Assembly: GCA_020636275.1 (NCBI GenBank)
Contig: JACJYD010000001.1
Coordinates: 1,178,001 to 1,242,000, forward strand
DNA from: Lewinellaceae bacterium
GTDB taxonomy: Bacteria; Bacteroidota; Bacteroidia; Chitinophagales; Saprospiraceae
Direction: 5' to 3'
DNA: 64,000 nucleotides
Shown here: positions 42,949-51,528 of the stretch, in pieces
Layout: each line of letters opens with the position of its first letter
Position numbering within the stretch: the first letter of the stretch is position 1
The notes under the pieces: model-generated
What the model was told of the DNA's origin: nothing
Database searches by the model: none
Seen by the model: only the letters and a program-made list of their open reading frames with translations
Translations under genes and position numbers: made by a program

Positions 42949-44382
42949 ATGACGGCCACTCCCATTCAGCCTGCTGCCTCCGAAATCGGCATTTTGCCAA
43001 CGCCTCCCTTTGTCAAGGGAAAACCTCTGGTCGGCAACCTGCTTGAATTCTATCGCGACCGGATCGGATTTTTGCGCAAGGCCCAGGCTGAATACGGGAA
43101 TACTTTCGCCATTCAGCTCGGTCCGCGGAAGATCGCCATACTCCTCGACCCGGATGACCTCGAAGCCGTTTTTATGAAAAACGACTTGACCTTGTCGGTG
43201 GGGCAGGCCTACAAGTTTGTCGGTACGATGTTCAGCCCCGACTACCTGTACATGGCCGATTTCGAGGAATACCAGGAACAGCGCAAGGTTCTGCTGCACG
43301 CCTTCAAGAGCGAAAAGCTGGAACCCTACCTGCAGGCCATGCAGCGGGAACTGCGGGATTGGATGGACCAGCTCGGCGATGAGGGCGAGTTTGACGTAGT
43401 GCCGGAAATGAGTAAGCTGGCCCTGCACATCGCAGCCCGGGCCTTCATCGGAGAAGAATTCCGGATGGCATTGAGCGAAGAGTTCCTTCCTTTATTCAAG
43501 GATCTGTCGGACGGCGCGGAGCTGATCTTTCCGCTCAACTGGCCCTTGCCCCACCTGATCCGCTGCAAGGCGGCCCGTGCGAAGCTGGGAAAGATGGTCA
43601 AAGCGGTTTTTGACGCCCGCCAGGGAAAGGAAGACGCCCCTTACGATTTTCTGAAATACTTGTTGGAAGCCCGCTACCGCGACGACCAACCCGTGCCCGA
43701 GGATATCCGGATCAACATGGTACTGGGCATTACCTGGGGCGGCTATGAAACCACTACCGGTACGATGAGCTGGGCGCTGATCCATCTCCTTCAAAATCCG
43801 GATTTCCTCCGGAAAACGGTCGCGGAGATCGACCGGATACTGGGATCGGGAGACACTTCGCGGTTGGATACCTGGCGGGAATTGCAACACCTCCTGATGG
43901 CCTTTTGGGAGTCGGAACGCCTGGAACCCGTCAGCGACGTGTTGATGCGATACAATGTGCAGGACTATGAGACGGGAGGTTACCGCATTCCGGCCGGATG
44001 GTACACGATCGTTTCTCCTTCAATAACCCAGCGACTACCCAGCCTCTACACCCATCCCAACGCCTTCGACCCCAGCCGGTATCTGGACGATCGCAAAGAA
44101 CACAAGGGCCATCGCTTTAGCCAGTTGGCATTCGGTGGCGGACTACACAAGTGCCCGGGCATGAATTTCGCCCATACCGAAATGCAGGTGGTCATTGGTA
44201 GCCTCCTGCGGGAATACGATCTGGAACTGGTCGATCCCGAACCCCAAAAACAAAAATTAGCCGGTATTCAGCGGCCGGGCGAATGCCTGGTGCGATACCG
44301 GAAACGTACCCCCAAGCATCCGGCAGAGGAGTCACCCCACAAATCTGCCGGTACCTGTCCTTTTCATCAACATGGAAGCTGA
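42949..44382 (+). CDS. Cytochrome P450
   Basis: Heme-thiolate monooxygenase. Seen: 477 residues; I-helix GITWGGYETTTGT with the acid/Thr pair, K-helix ESER (ExxR), the PERF-like DPSRYLD, and the heme-binding FGGGLHKCPG with Cys402. No clear N-terminal membrane anchor, so soluble. The overall pattern is near CYP51/fatty-acid-hydroxylase-type bacterial P450s, but the subfamily cannot be assigned from eye. It has an unusual C-terminal tail with SAGTCPFHQHGS. Start ATG 42949; its end lies 10 bases before the next start. Neighbours are an NAD-dependent epimerase, an FAD oxidoreductase and a Rieske oxygenase, which together suggest a sterol- or terpenoid-type tailoring path (inference). Confidence 0.9.
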   Translation: MTATPIQPAASEIGILPTPPFVKGKPLVGNLLEFYRDRIGFLRKAQAEYGNTFAIQLGPRKIAILLDPDDLEAVFMKNDLTLSVGQAYKFVGTMFSPDYLYMADFEEYQEQRKVLLHAFKSEKLEPYLQAMQRELRDWMDQLGDEGEFDVVPEMSKLALHIAARAFIGEEFRMALSEEFLPLFKDLSDGAELIFPLNWPLPHLIRCKAARAKLGKMVKAVFDARQGKEDAPYDFLKYLLEARYRDDQPVPEDIRINMVLGITWGGYETTTGTMSWALIHLLQNPDFLRKTVAEIDRILGSGDTSRLDTWRELQHLLMAFWESERLEPVSDVLMRYNVQDYETGGYRIPAGWYTIVSPSITQRLPSLYTHPNAFDPSRYLDDRKEHKGHRFSQLAFGGGLHKCPGMNFAHTEMQVVIGSLLREYDLELVDPEPQKQKLAGIQRPGECLVRYRKRTPKHPAEESPHKSAGTCPFHQHGS

Positions 44383-44392
44383 ACCAAGTATT

Positions 44393-45388
44393 ATGAAAGT
44401 GTTTTTAACGGGCGCCTTTGGAACCATCGGCGTCCAAACCCTACGGTTTCTGTGTGAAAAAGGACACCCGGTTCGTTGCCTGGACCTCCCCACCCGGCAA
44501 AACCGGCGGAAATACCGCAATCTGTCCCGGCGCTATCCATTGGAAGTGATCTGGGGAGATATCTGTGATCCATCCGTTGTCGGGATGGCGTTAAATGGGA
44601 TAGATGCGGTAATCCACCTGGCGGGGTTGATCCCCCCGGCCAGTGAACGAAATCCGGAGGCGGCCTACCAGGTAAATGTGGAAGGAACGCGAGGTTTATT
44701 GCAAGCGGCGAAAAAACAAAAAACGCCACCTTCCGTCCTTTTTACGAGTTCCTACACCACCTGTGGGCCTGCGAATCCGGCCGACCCCCTGCAAACACCA
44801 TTTACGCCCCAGGCCCCAAATAACCACTACACCCGGCACAAGGTCCAGTGCGAGGAAATGCTGCTGGAAAGCGGATTGCGTTGGAATATCGTCCGGCTGA
44901 GCCTTGTCATGGATCCGGCGAAAATCGCCCAACTGGACCCGGAAATGTTCGAAATACCCCTCGATCAGCGTATCGAACTGCTGCATCCGGAAGACGCCGG
45001 CCGTGCCCTGGCGGCGATCGTGGATACGGATGTGTGTGAACAGGTCCTGATGCTGGGCGGCGGCGGCGACTGGCAGATCACCTACCGCGAGATGCTGAGC
45101 GGCTTCATGCCTTTGTTCGGGTTGCGACTGCCCCCCGAAACGGCGTTTCGAACCCCCTCGAATCCCGGCGATTGGTATTACACCAACTGGATGGATACCG
45201 CCGAATCGCAGCGCCTATTGCAGTTCCAAACCATCTCTTTCGCGTCCTTTCTGGAAGAATGCCGCCGGAAGAACGGGTGGTTGGGGTTATTGGCGCGACC
45301 TTTCCGGGGCGTCATTGAGTACTTCCTGTTGCGGATGTCGGATTATTATGCGGTTTCCAGAGAAAAGGCCACGTTTCAAAATGCCTGA
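44393..45388 (+). CDS. NAD-dependent epimerase/3-beta-HSD-like dehydrogenase
   Basis: Extended short-chain dehydrogenase. Seen: Rossmann motif GAFGTIG at the N-terminus (MKVFLTGAFGTIG), catalytic Ser in FTSSYTT, and the YxxxK pair in HYTRHK. 331 residues from ATG 44393; ATG 44372 in the same frame would overlap the P450 end and adds nothing recognisable. In known bacterial C-4 sterol demethylation a 3-beta-HSD-like dehydrogenase (SdmB) works with a Rieske oxygenase (SdmA); an analogous pair is present here, but that is inference from context. Alternatively a sugar-nucleotide or flavonoid-type reductase. Confidence 0.83.
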   Translation: MKVFLTGAFGTIGVQTLRFLCEKGHPVRCLDLPTRQNRRKYRNLSRRYPLEVIWGDICDPSVVGMALNGIDAVIHLAGLIPPASERNPEAAYQVNVEGTRGLLQAAKKQKTPPSVLFTSSYTTCGPANPADPLQTPFTPQAPNNHYTRHKVQCEEMLLESGLRWNIVRLSLVMDPAKIAQLDPEMFEIPLDQRIELLHPEDAGRALAAIVDTDVCEQVLMLGGGGDWQITYREMLSGFMPLFGLRLPPETAFRTPSNPGDWYYTNWMDTAESQRLLQFQTISFASFLEECRRKNGWLGLLARPFRGVIEYFLLRMSDYYAVSREKATFQNA

Positions 45389-45445
45389 ATGCATGAGGAG
45401 CGTAAAATCCTTTTATTCTCGCAACAATCCATAGTACGCAGATTT

Positions 45446-45485
45446 ATTAGGATCTTTTTATGATATGCACTGATCTGATCCTAAT
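45446..45485. repeat. Small inverted repeat before the FAD oxidoreductase gene
   Basis: ATTAGGATC (45446-45454) is the exact reverse complement of GATCCTAAT (45477-45485), with a 22-base spacer. It lies in a 129-base A/T-rich gap between the epimerase stop and the GTG start at 45518. Possibly a regulator binding site or a weak terminator. Confidence 0.45.
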
Positions 45486-45517
45486 TCATCATAAAATATC
45501 TTAAAAGATCATCCATC

Positions 45518-46786
45518 GTGAAAATCGGTATCATTGGCGCAGGAGTAGCCGGGCTGACCACAGCCTGGATGTTGAGCGAGGAGCACGAAGTGACCCTCAT
45601 CGAGAAGCAGGATCGCCTGGGCGGCCATGCCAATACCGTGGAGGTCGGGCACCAGGGCGAACGCATCGCCATCGATGCGGGGGCGGAGTTTTTTTCGAAA
45701 AAAGCCTTCCCGCATTTTCACCGCCTGCTTTCGATCCTGAATGTGCCGACCCGTTCCTACCCGATGTCCGCCACCCTCTATTCGACCGACCACCGGCATG
45801 TAACCATGATGCCACCGGTGAAGAACGGCCGGGTCGTCTGGTCTATGCTGGGCCCCCGGCAGCTCTCCAACCTGCTGCAATTTCAAAAGGTGTTGAAGCG
45901 GGCACAGCCGCTTATGGATGCCCGGGACACTTCGACCACTATAGACGAATACCTCCGGTCCTTGCGTATTGGGAAGGATTTTCTGAAAAATTTCATGTAC
46001 CCCTTTCTCCAATCCGGCTGGTGTATTGGCCTGGAAGACTATAAACAATTCATCGCCTACGACGTGCTCCAATTTGCCTACAACCACCAACCCACCGGCT
46101 TGCGATCCGTAAAATGGTCGGAAGTCGTGGGCGGTATGAGCACCTATGTGCGCGAACTGGAGAAGCGGCTGACCTCGGTACAGATCGAAAAGGGGAGCGG
46201 CGTTTCGGCTATTACGATGGAGGGAGAGACCTATCAGGTGCAGTTGGCTTCCGGTAAAAAGCTGGCGTTCGACCAGCTGATCCTGGCTACCAATGCGAAA
46301 GACGCCCGGGGGCTGTTGACCCATTTGCCCTGGACGGGGCCCATTCGGCAGATCCTTGGAGGGGTCGATTATTTCAAAACCATCATTGCGGTGCATGCCG
46401 ATCCGGCGCTGATGCCCGCCAACAAGAAATATTGGTCGGTGGTGAATATGCGGTACGACGGAAAGCAAGCGCATACCACCATCTGGAAATCCTGGAAAAG
46501 TGCTAACCCCCTGTTCAGGAGTTGGGTGACCTACGAAAGCAGGTTGCCCAACCACCTGTTCACTACGGTGGAGTACGACCACCCGAAGACGAACCGCAAT
46601 TATTTCCAGGCGCAGGAAGCACTGGCAAAAGTGCAGGGCAAACGCGGTCTGTGGTTTGCAGGCATGCACACCCACGATGTCGAGACCCACGAAAGCGCCA
46701 TCATTTCGGCTATTAAAATTGCCCGGGAACTCGCGCCCGATTCCGTTGCTTTTAAAAAAATAACCTTGGAAAAAGATGCAGGGTGA
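45518..46786 (+). CDS. FAD-dependent oxidoreductase (amine-oxidase/protoporphyrinogen-oxidase-like)
   Basis: Flavin oxidoreductase with N-terminal dinucleotide-binding GAGVAGLTTAW, the follow-up acidic ELIEKQDRLGGHANT-type segment (TLIEKQDRLGGHA) and a C-terminal GMHTHDVETHESAI that closes over FAD. 422 residues; start GTG 45518. No signal peptide. This subgroup is often placed beside lipid-modifying genes. In the current cluster it could oxidise, desaturate or reduce a terpenoid/sterol-like substrate, which is inference. A 129-base gap with an inverted repeat suggests it can be expressed separately from the P450 unit. Confidence 0.85.
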   Translation: MKIGIIGAGVAGLTTAWMLSEEHEVTLIEKQDRLGGHANTVEVGHQGERIAIDAGAEFFSKKAFPHFHRLLSILNVPTRSYPMSATLYSTDHRHVTMMPPVKNGRVVWSMLGPRQLSNLLQFQKVLKRAQPLMDARDTSTTIDEYLRSLRIGKDFLKNFMYPFLQSGWCIGLEDYKQFIAYDVLQFAYNHQPTGLRSVKWSEVVGGMSTYVRELEKRLTSVQIEKGSGVSAITMEGETYQVQLASGKKLAFDQLILATNAKDARGLLTHLPWTGPIRQILGGVDYFKTIIAVHADPALMPANKKYWSVVNMRYDGKQAHTTIWKSWKSANPLFRSWVTYESRLPNHLFTTVEYDHPKTNRNYFQAQEALAKVQGKRGLWFAGMHTHDVETHESAIISAIKIARELAPDSVAFKKITLEKDAG

Positions 46787-46841
46787 AAAATTTTTCACCC
46801 CTACATACCCTTCATTCCTCACCCTTCGCCAAAAAAATCAA

Positions 46842-47837
46842 ATGGTCACCGATTCCTTCCATTCCGCTTCAGAACTTCCTCCTTTCCCCAACGGCTGGTA
46901 CGTGTTCGCTTTGTCCGGCGAACTGGCTCCCGCCAAACTCATTGCCCGGCGGTTCATGGGGCAGGAGGTGACGCTATTTCGCACCGAGTGCGGGAAAGTA
47001 GCGGCGGTGGATTCTTACTGTCCGCACCTGGGCGCCCACTTTGGGTACGGCGGTAAAGTGAAGGGAGAGGTGTTGCAGTGTCCCTTCCACGGATTTGAAT
47101 TTAACGCAACAGGCCAATGTACGGCGACGGGCTACGGCACGACCGTGCCCCCGAAGGCGCAACTGAAATCCTGGCCGATCCGGGAGCAGAACGGATTTAT
47201 TTTGATCTACCACCACGAAGAGGGCTGCGAGCCCGAATGGGAGGTGCCAACGATCGACACCACGGATTGGACCCCGCTCATTTGCCGGACCTACACCTTG
47301 AACGACCATCCCCAGGAGACCACGGAAAACAGCGTCGATTTTGGGCATTTCACGTTTGTGCACGGTTACCGCAAGCCCAAGACCATTCAGGAATTTGAGG
47401 TGGATGGACCTTTTCTCAGCACGGGCTATGAAGTTAAAAGGACGTTTGAGGTCCTGGGCATCCGTTTGGGCGAATACACCCTGACCTTTAAGCCCCGGGT
47501 TTATGGGCTTGGCTTTTCCATGGTCAAGGTCCGGGTGCCTCTGTTCAGGGTAGAAGGCCGCTTTTGGGTGTTGCCCACCCCCACCGACGAGCGCAAGCTG
47601 ACCCTCCGGCTGGCCATGCGACTGAAGAAATGGCCCACCTGGCTGGGCGGACTGACCAGTCGCCTCATGGCCTTTTACATCCTTAAAAACTACGCCGCAG
47701 ATGCCGAGATGGATTTTCCGATCTGGGAAAACAAGCGTTACCTGAAGATGCCCGCTCTGGCGGAGGGCGACGGGCCCATCTGGAAATACCGGAGGTGGGC
47801 ACGGCAGTTTTACGGGGCTTTGGTGGTTAGTGAATAG
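46842..47837 (+). CDS. Rieske non-heme iron oxygenase (Neverland/SdmA-like)
   Basis: Monooxygenase alpha-subunit-like protein. Seen: Rieske cluster ligands CPHLGAH (CxH) and CPFHGFEF (CxxH) near residues 50-80, and the mononuclear iron ligands in NSVDFGHFTFVHG (NxxDxxHxxxxH). 331 residues from ATG 46842; the longer frame from 46776 overlaps the previous gene. The domain order and the second-domain pattern fit the Neverland/KshA/SdmA class, which acts on sterols and steroids, rather than aromatic-ring dioxygenases. No reductase or ferredoxin partner is seen nearby. The gene ends next to a palindromic terminator shared with the convergent sdhB. Confidence 0.88.
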   Translation: MVTDSFHSASELPPFPNGWYVFALSGELAPAKLIARRFMGQEVTLFRTECGKVAAVDSYCPHLGAHFGYGGKVKGEVLQCPFHGFEFNATGQCTATGYGTTVPPKAQLKSWPIREQNGFILIYHHEEGCEPEWEVPTIDTTDWTPLICRTYTLNDHPQETTENSVDFGHFTFVHGYRKPKTIQEFEVDGPFLSTGYEVKRTFEVLGIRLGEYTLTFKPRVYGLGFSMVKVRVPLFRVEGRFWVLPTPTDERKLTLRLAMRLKKWPTWLGGLTSRLMAFYILKNYAADAEMDFPIWENKRYLKMPALAEGDGPIWKYRRWARQFYGALVVSE

Positions 47838-47845
47838 AAGTGAGC

Positions 47846-47871
47846 GTTGGGTTGTTGGGCAACAACCCAAC
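47846..47871. terminator. Bidirectional ACCCAAC-type palindrome
   Basis: GTTGGGTTGTTG (47846-47857) pairs perfectly with CAACAACCCAAC (47860-47871), and the right arm continues in repeats of ACCCAAC. It is between the convergent Rieske gene and sdhB stops, so probably terminates both. Confidence 0.75.
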
Positions 47872-47886
47872 AACCCAACAAGCCGA

Positions 47887-48639
47887 TCAAGCCGTCTTCT
47901 CCGACCCCAGTGAAGCCCCCAGATACTCCCGGTTCATGCGGGCGATATTCGTCACGGAGATGCCTTTGGGGCACTCGGCTTCGCAGGCGGTGATGTTGGA
48001 GCAGCGGCCAAAGCCTTCGATATCCATTTGCTTGACCATATTGAGCACGCGCTGCTGAGCTTCTACCTTGCCTTGCGGCAGCATATTGAGGTGAGCAACC
48101 TTGGCGGAAGTGAACAGCATGGCCGAAGCATTGGGACAAGCAGCTACACAGGCTCCGCAACCGATGCAGGTGGCGGCGTCGAAAGCCGACGAAGCCACGT
48201 CGTGATCGACGGGGATGGCATTGGCGTCCTGTGCCTGGCCGGTATTGACGGAAATGAAGCCCCCGGCCTGGATGATGCGGTCGAAAGCCGAGCGGTCGAC
48301 CACCAGGTCTTTCATAACGGGAAAGGCCTTGGCCCGGTAGGGCTCGATGACGATGGTGTCGCCGTCCTTGTAGTGGCGCATATGGACCTGGCAGGTCGTC
48401 GTGCCGTTCATCGGCCCGTGCGGTTGCCCGTTGATGACGAGGCTGCAGGCTCCGCAGATCCCCTCCCGGCAATCGTGCTCAAAAGCCACGGGTTCTTTCT
48501 TTTGATTCACAAGTTCCTCATTCAATACGTCCAGCATTTCGAGGAAGGACATGTGCTCGTTGGCTTCGACCGTGTAGGTCTCAAATTTGCCTTTGGCCTG
48601 AGCATTTTTTTGACGCCATATCTTGAGAGTCAGTTTCAT
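47887..48639 (-). CDS. sdhB: Succinate dehydrogenase/fumarate reductase iron-sulfur subunit
   Basis: Electron-transfer subunit of complex II, carrying electrons from the FAD in SdhA to the membrane quinone site. Seen: 2Fe-2S ligands CREGICGACS near residue 60-75, the 4Fe-4S ferredoxin motif CIGCGACVAACP and a further Cys set in CSNITACEAECPKG for the 3Fe-4S cluster. Length 250; ATG 48639. Last gene of the sdhCAB operon, 29 bases after sdhA. Standard Bacteroidota form. Confidence 0.96.
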   Translation of the reverse strand: MKLTLKIWRQKNAQAKGKFETYTVEANEHMSFLEMLDVLNEELVNQKKEPVAFEHDCREGICGACSLVINGQPHGPMNGTTTCQVHMRHYKDGDTIVIEPYRAKAFPVMKDLVVDRSAFDRIIQAGGFISVNTGQAQDANAIPVDHDVASSAFDAATCIGCGACVAACPNASAMLFTSAKVAHLNMLPQGKVEAQQRVLNMVKQMDIEGFGRCSNITACEAECPKGISVTNIARMNREYLGASLGSEKTA

Positions 48640-48668
48640 CTTTTTCGAGTTTTGATTGAGCGAATGGG

Positions 48669-50669
48669 TTATTCGTAGCTGCGGGTCTTGAGTTCCACAT
48701 TCTCAAAGACCAGTTCTTCCTTGTGGAGAATGGGATCTTTGGATGTATCGGTCCATTCCCAGGCAGCCACGTAGGCGTAATCCTTGTCGTTGCGCTTGGC
48801 TTCGCCTTTTTCATCCTGGTACTCTTCGCGGAAGTGGCCCCCGCAGCTCTCGTTGCGGTTGAAGGCGTCGAGCATCATGAGCTCGCCCAGTTCGAGGAAG
48901 TCGGCTACGCGGTGGGCCTTTTCCAGTTCGGGATTGAACTCGTTGAGGTCGCCGGGAACGAAGAGGTCTTTGTAGTACTCCTCGCGCAGTTCGCGGATCA
49001 GTTGACGGCCCTTTTGGAGGTCTTCGGCATTGCGGGCCATCCCGCAATGGTCCCACATGATCTTGCCGAGGCGACGGTGGAAGCTCTCGACCGATTGGTT
49101 GCCCTTGATATTCATCAGCTTGCTGAGGCGTTCCTGCACCTCTTCTGCCGTTTTCATGAACTCCGGTGCATTCGGATCGATCTTCGGCGTGCGGATCTCG
49201 CCGCTGAGGAAATTACCGACCGTATAGGGGGCCACGAAATATCCGTCGGCCAGCCCCTGCATGAGCGCGGAGGCGCCCAGGCGGTTGGCGCCATGGTCGG
49301 AGAAGTTGGCTTCGCCCAGCACGAAGAGGCCGGGGATATTGGTCTCCAGATTGTAATCCACCCAAACGCCGCCCATGGTGTAGTGCACGGCCGGATAGAT
49401 CTTCATTGGTAATTTGTAAGGATTCTCGCCGGTGATCTTTTCATACATTTCGAAAAGGTTGCCGTATTTATCCTCGATGACCTTTTCACCCAACTGGCGG
49501 ATGGTGGCGGCATCGGCGTTGTGCATGCCTTTGAGGTGGGCTTCGGAGCGGCCGTAGCGTTCGATAGCCGCGGAGAAATCGAGGAATACAGCCAGACCGG
49601 TGGGCGCTACGCCCAGCCCTTCGTCGCAGGCCACTTTGGCGGCCCGGGAGGCCACGTCGCGGGGCACGAGGTTACCGAAGGCCGGATAGCGGCGCTCGAG
49701 GAAGTAATCGCGGTCTTCTTCGGGAATATCCGTTCCCTTTTTCCGGCCTTCCTGGATGGCCTTGGCGTCTTCTTTTTTCTTGGGCACCCATACCCGGCCG
49801 TCATTCCGCAAGCTCTCAGACATGAGGGTGAGCTTCGACTGGTAATCGCCCGACTGCGGTATACAGGTCGGGTGGATCTGGGTGAAACAGGGGTTGGCCA
49901 TGAGGGCGCCGCGGCGCACAGCCCGCCAGGCTGCGGTAGCGTTGCAGTTCATGGCGTTGGTAGATAGGTAGAACACGTTGCCGTAGCCGCCTGTACAGAG
50001 GAGCACGGCATGGGCGCCATGGCGTTCGATCTCGCCGGTCACCAGATTGCGGGCGATGATGCCCCGCGCTTTCCCGTCGATGGTGACGATGTCCATCATC
50101 TCGTGGCGGTTGTACATTTCGACGCTTCCCCGGGCTATCTGCCGGGAGAGGGCCTGGTAGGCGCCGATCAGCAACTGCTGACCCGTCTGGCCTTTGGCAT
50201 AAAAGGTGCGGCTCACCTGCACGCCCCCGAAAGAGCGGTTTTCGAGCAATCCGCCGTATTCGCGGGCGAAAGGCACGCCTTGTGCCACGGCCTGGTCGAT
50301 GATGTTGGTGCTCACTTCCGCCAGACGGTGCACATTGGCCTCGCGCGAGCGGTAATCGCCCCCTTTGATGGTATCGTAGAAAAGGCGGTATACGCTATCC
50401 CCGTCGTTGGAATAGTTCTTCGCGGCGTTGATCCCGCCCTGTGCGGCGATGGAGTGCGCGCGGCGCGGGCTGTCGTGGTAGGTAAAACATTTGACGTTGT
50501 ATCCCAACTCGCCCAGGGAGGCAGCGGCGGCGGCGCCGGCCAGACCGGAACCGACAACAATGATTTCCAGGCGGCGCTTATTATTCGGGGCCACGAGCGG
50601 GACGGTACTTTGATAGGTCGTCCACTTTTCGGCGAGAGGCCCGGGAGGTACTTTTCCGTCGAGTTTCAT
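48669..50669 (-). CDS. sdhA: Succinate dehydrogenase flavoprotein subunit
   Basis: Catalytic flavoprotein that oxidises succinate to fumarate (or the reverse). Seen: N-terminal FAD motif VVGSGLAGAAAAASLG, the covalent-FAD His in AHSIAAQGGINA, active-site TQIHPT region, and C-terminal HRxxDFLELGELMM. Length 666, normal for the Bacteroidota type. Start ATG 50669, 46 bases after sdhC. Works with SdhB and SdhC in the inner membrane. Confidence 0.97.
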   Translation of the reverse strand: MKLDGKVPPGPLAEKWTTYQSTVPLVAPNNKRRLEIIVVGSGLAGAAAAASLGELGYNVKCFTYHDSPRRAHSIAAQGGINAAKNYSNDGDSVYRLFYDTIKGGDYRSREANVHRLAEVSTNIIDQAVAQGVPFAREYGGLLENRSFGGVQVSRTFYAKGQTGQQLLIGAYQALSRQIARGSVEMYNRHEMMDIVTIDGKARGIIARNLVTGEIERHGAHAVLLCTGGYGNVFYLSTNAMNCNATAAWRAVRRGALMANPCFTQIHPTCIPQSGDYQSKLTLMSESLRNDGRVWVPKKKEDAKAIQEGRKKGTDIPEEDRDYFLERRYPAFGNLVPRDVASRAAKVACDEGLGVAPTGLAVFLDFSAAIERYGRSEAHLKGMHNADAATIRQLGEKVIEDKYGNLFEMYEKITGENPYKLPMKIYPAVHYTMGGVWVDYNLETNIPGLFVLGEANFSDHGANRLGASALMQGLADGYFVAPYTVGNFLSGEIRTPKIDPNAPEFMKTAEEVQERLSKLMNIKGNQSVESFHRRLGKIMWDHCGMARNAEDLQKGRQLIRELREEYYKDLFVPGDLNEFNPELEKAHRVADFLELGELMMLDAFNRNESCGGHFREEYQDEKGEAKRNDKDYAYVAAWEWTDTSKDPILHKEELVFENVELKTRSYE

Positions 50670-50715
50670 ATTCGGGTTATTTTATGATCAGCTCGAAAGC
50701 AATCGTTATCAAAAA

Positions 50716-51405
50716 TTATTTAAAGAAATAGTAATAGATGGGCATGGACGCAAACAGCAGCGGTACGATAATGGAATAGACCCATCCCAGGAACCGGATG
50801 ACCGGCGTGTATTTTTTGTGGTTGATCCCCAGGGTCTGGAAGGCGCTTTGAAAACCGTGGAGCAGGTGGAAGAAGAGCCCCACCATGGAGAGCACATAGA
50901 GCGCGACGATCCAGCCGATCCGGAAGGATGATTCTACCAGGGCGTAGAGGTTTTGGTAATCCTCTCCTTCGTAAGTGACCATCGGGGTAGTCCCGAATTT
51001 CACCTTCCACCAAAAATCGCCCATGTGGATACCCAGAAAGACCAGGATGAGCAATCCCAGGAAGGCCATGTTGCGCGAAGCGAACGAATTGGTGTTCGTC
51101 GTGCGGGTCACCTTCACGGCGTAGCCTTGTCCGCCTCTGGCGCGGCGGTTTTGGACCCATAAGGCGATGCCTTGAATGGCGTGCAGCAAAATGAAAGCGT
51201 ACAGTAAATAGGCAATGCCTTCGATGACCGGGTTATGCGTCATGAAATGGGAAAAAAGGTTGTAGGCATAACCCTCGTCGCCCTTGTACAACTGCATGTT
51301 CCCATACAGGTGCACACAGAGGAACAAGATCAAAAAAAGGCCGGTTAAACTCATCACCAGTTTTTGACCCAGCGATGAAGTGATGAACTTGGTAAACCAA
51401 CTCAT
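50716..51405 (-). CDS. sdhC: Succinate dehydrogenase cytochrome b558 subunit
   Basis: Single membrane-anchor subunit with two hemes b, type B complex II. Seen: 229 residues, five membrane segments, and the heme-ligand histidines in LFLCVHLYGN, ILLHAIQG, FLGIHMGDFW and LFFHLLHGF. Start ATG 51405. First gene of the operon, preceded by a clear -7/-33 promoter. No SdhD gene follows, as expected for this type. Confidence 0.95.
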   Translation of the reverse strand: MSWFTKFITSSLGQKLVMSLTGLFLILFLCVHLYGNMQLYKGDEGYAYNLFSHFMTHNPVIEGIAYLLYAFILLHAIQGIALWVQNRRARGGQGYAVKVTRTTNTNSFASRNMAFLGLLILVFLGIHMGDFWWKVKFGTTPMVTYEGEDYQNLYALVESSFRIGWIVALYVLSMVGLFFHLLHGFQSAFQTLGINHKKYTPVIRFLGWVYSIIVPLLFASMPIYYYFFK

Positions 51406-51497
51406 GTGTTCCGTTTTGTTTGTAAATAAAAAAGTACCCTAAACAAGGCGGGAAGCGCCGTGTTTTCAGCACTTATCTCCTTTTTTTTCGAGATGAA

Positions 51498-51528
51498 CAA
51501 AAGTATCTAAATAAATACATTTGCCCAA
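51498..51528 (-). promoter_or_regulatory. Promoter of sdhCAB
   Basis: On the reverse strand TACTTTTG (51505 to 51498) matches TAnnTTTG exactly, and TTG (51528 to 51526) is 20 bases upstream at the -33 position. The mRNA would begin near 51490 with a leader of roughly 85 bases before the sdhC ATG. Confidence 0.65.

Noticed and set aside
47887..51405. Fumarate reductase (frd) rather than succinate dehydrogenase
   Set aside because: Sequence motifs alone do not separate the two; the operon order C-A-B with one cytochrome b and a housekeeping-type promoter fits succinate dehydrogenase, so I used sdh with that caveat.
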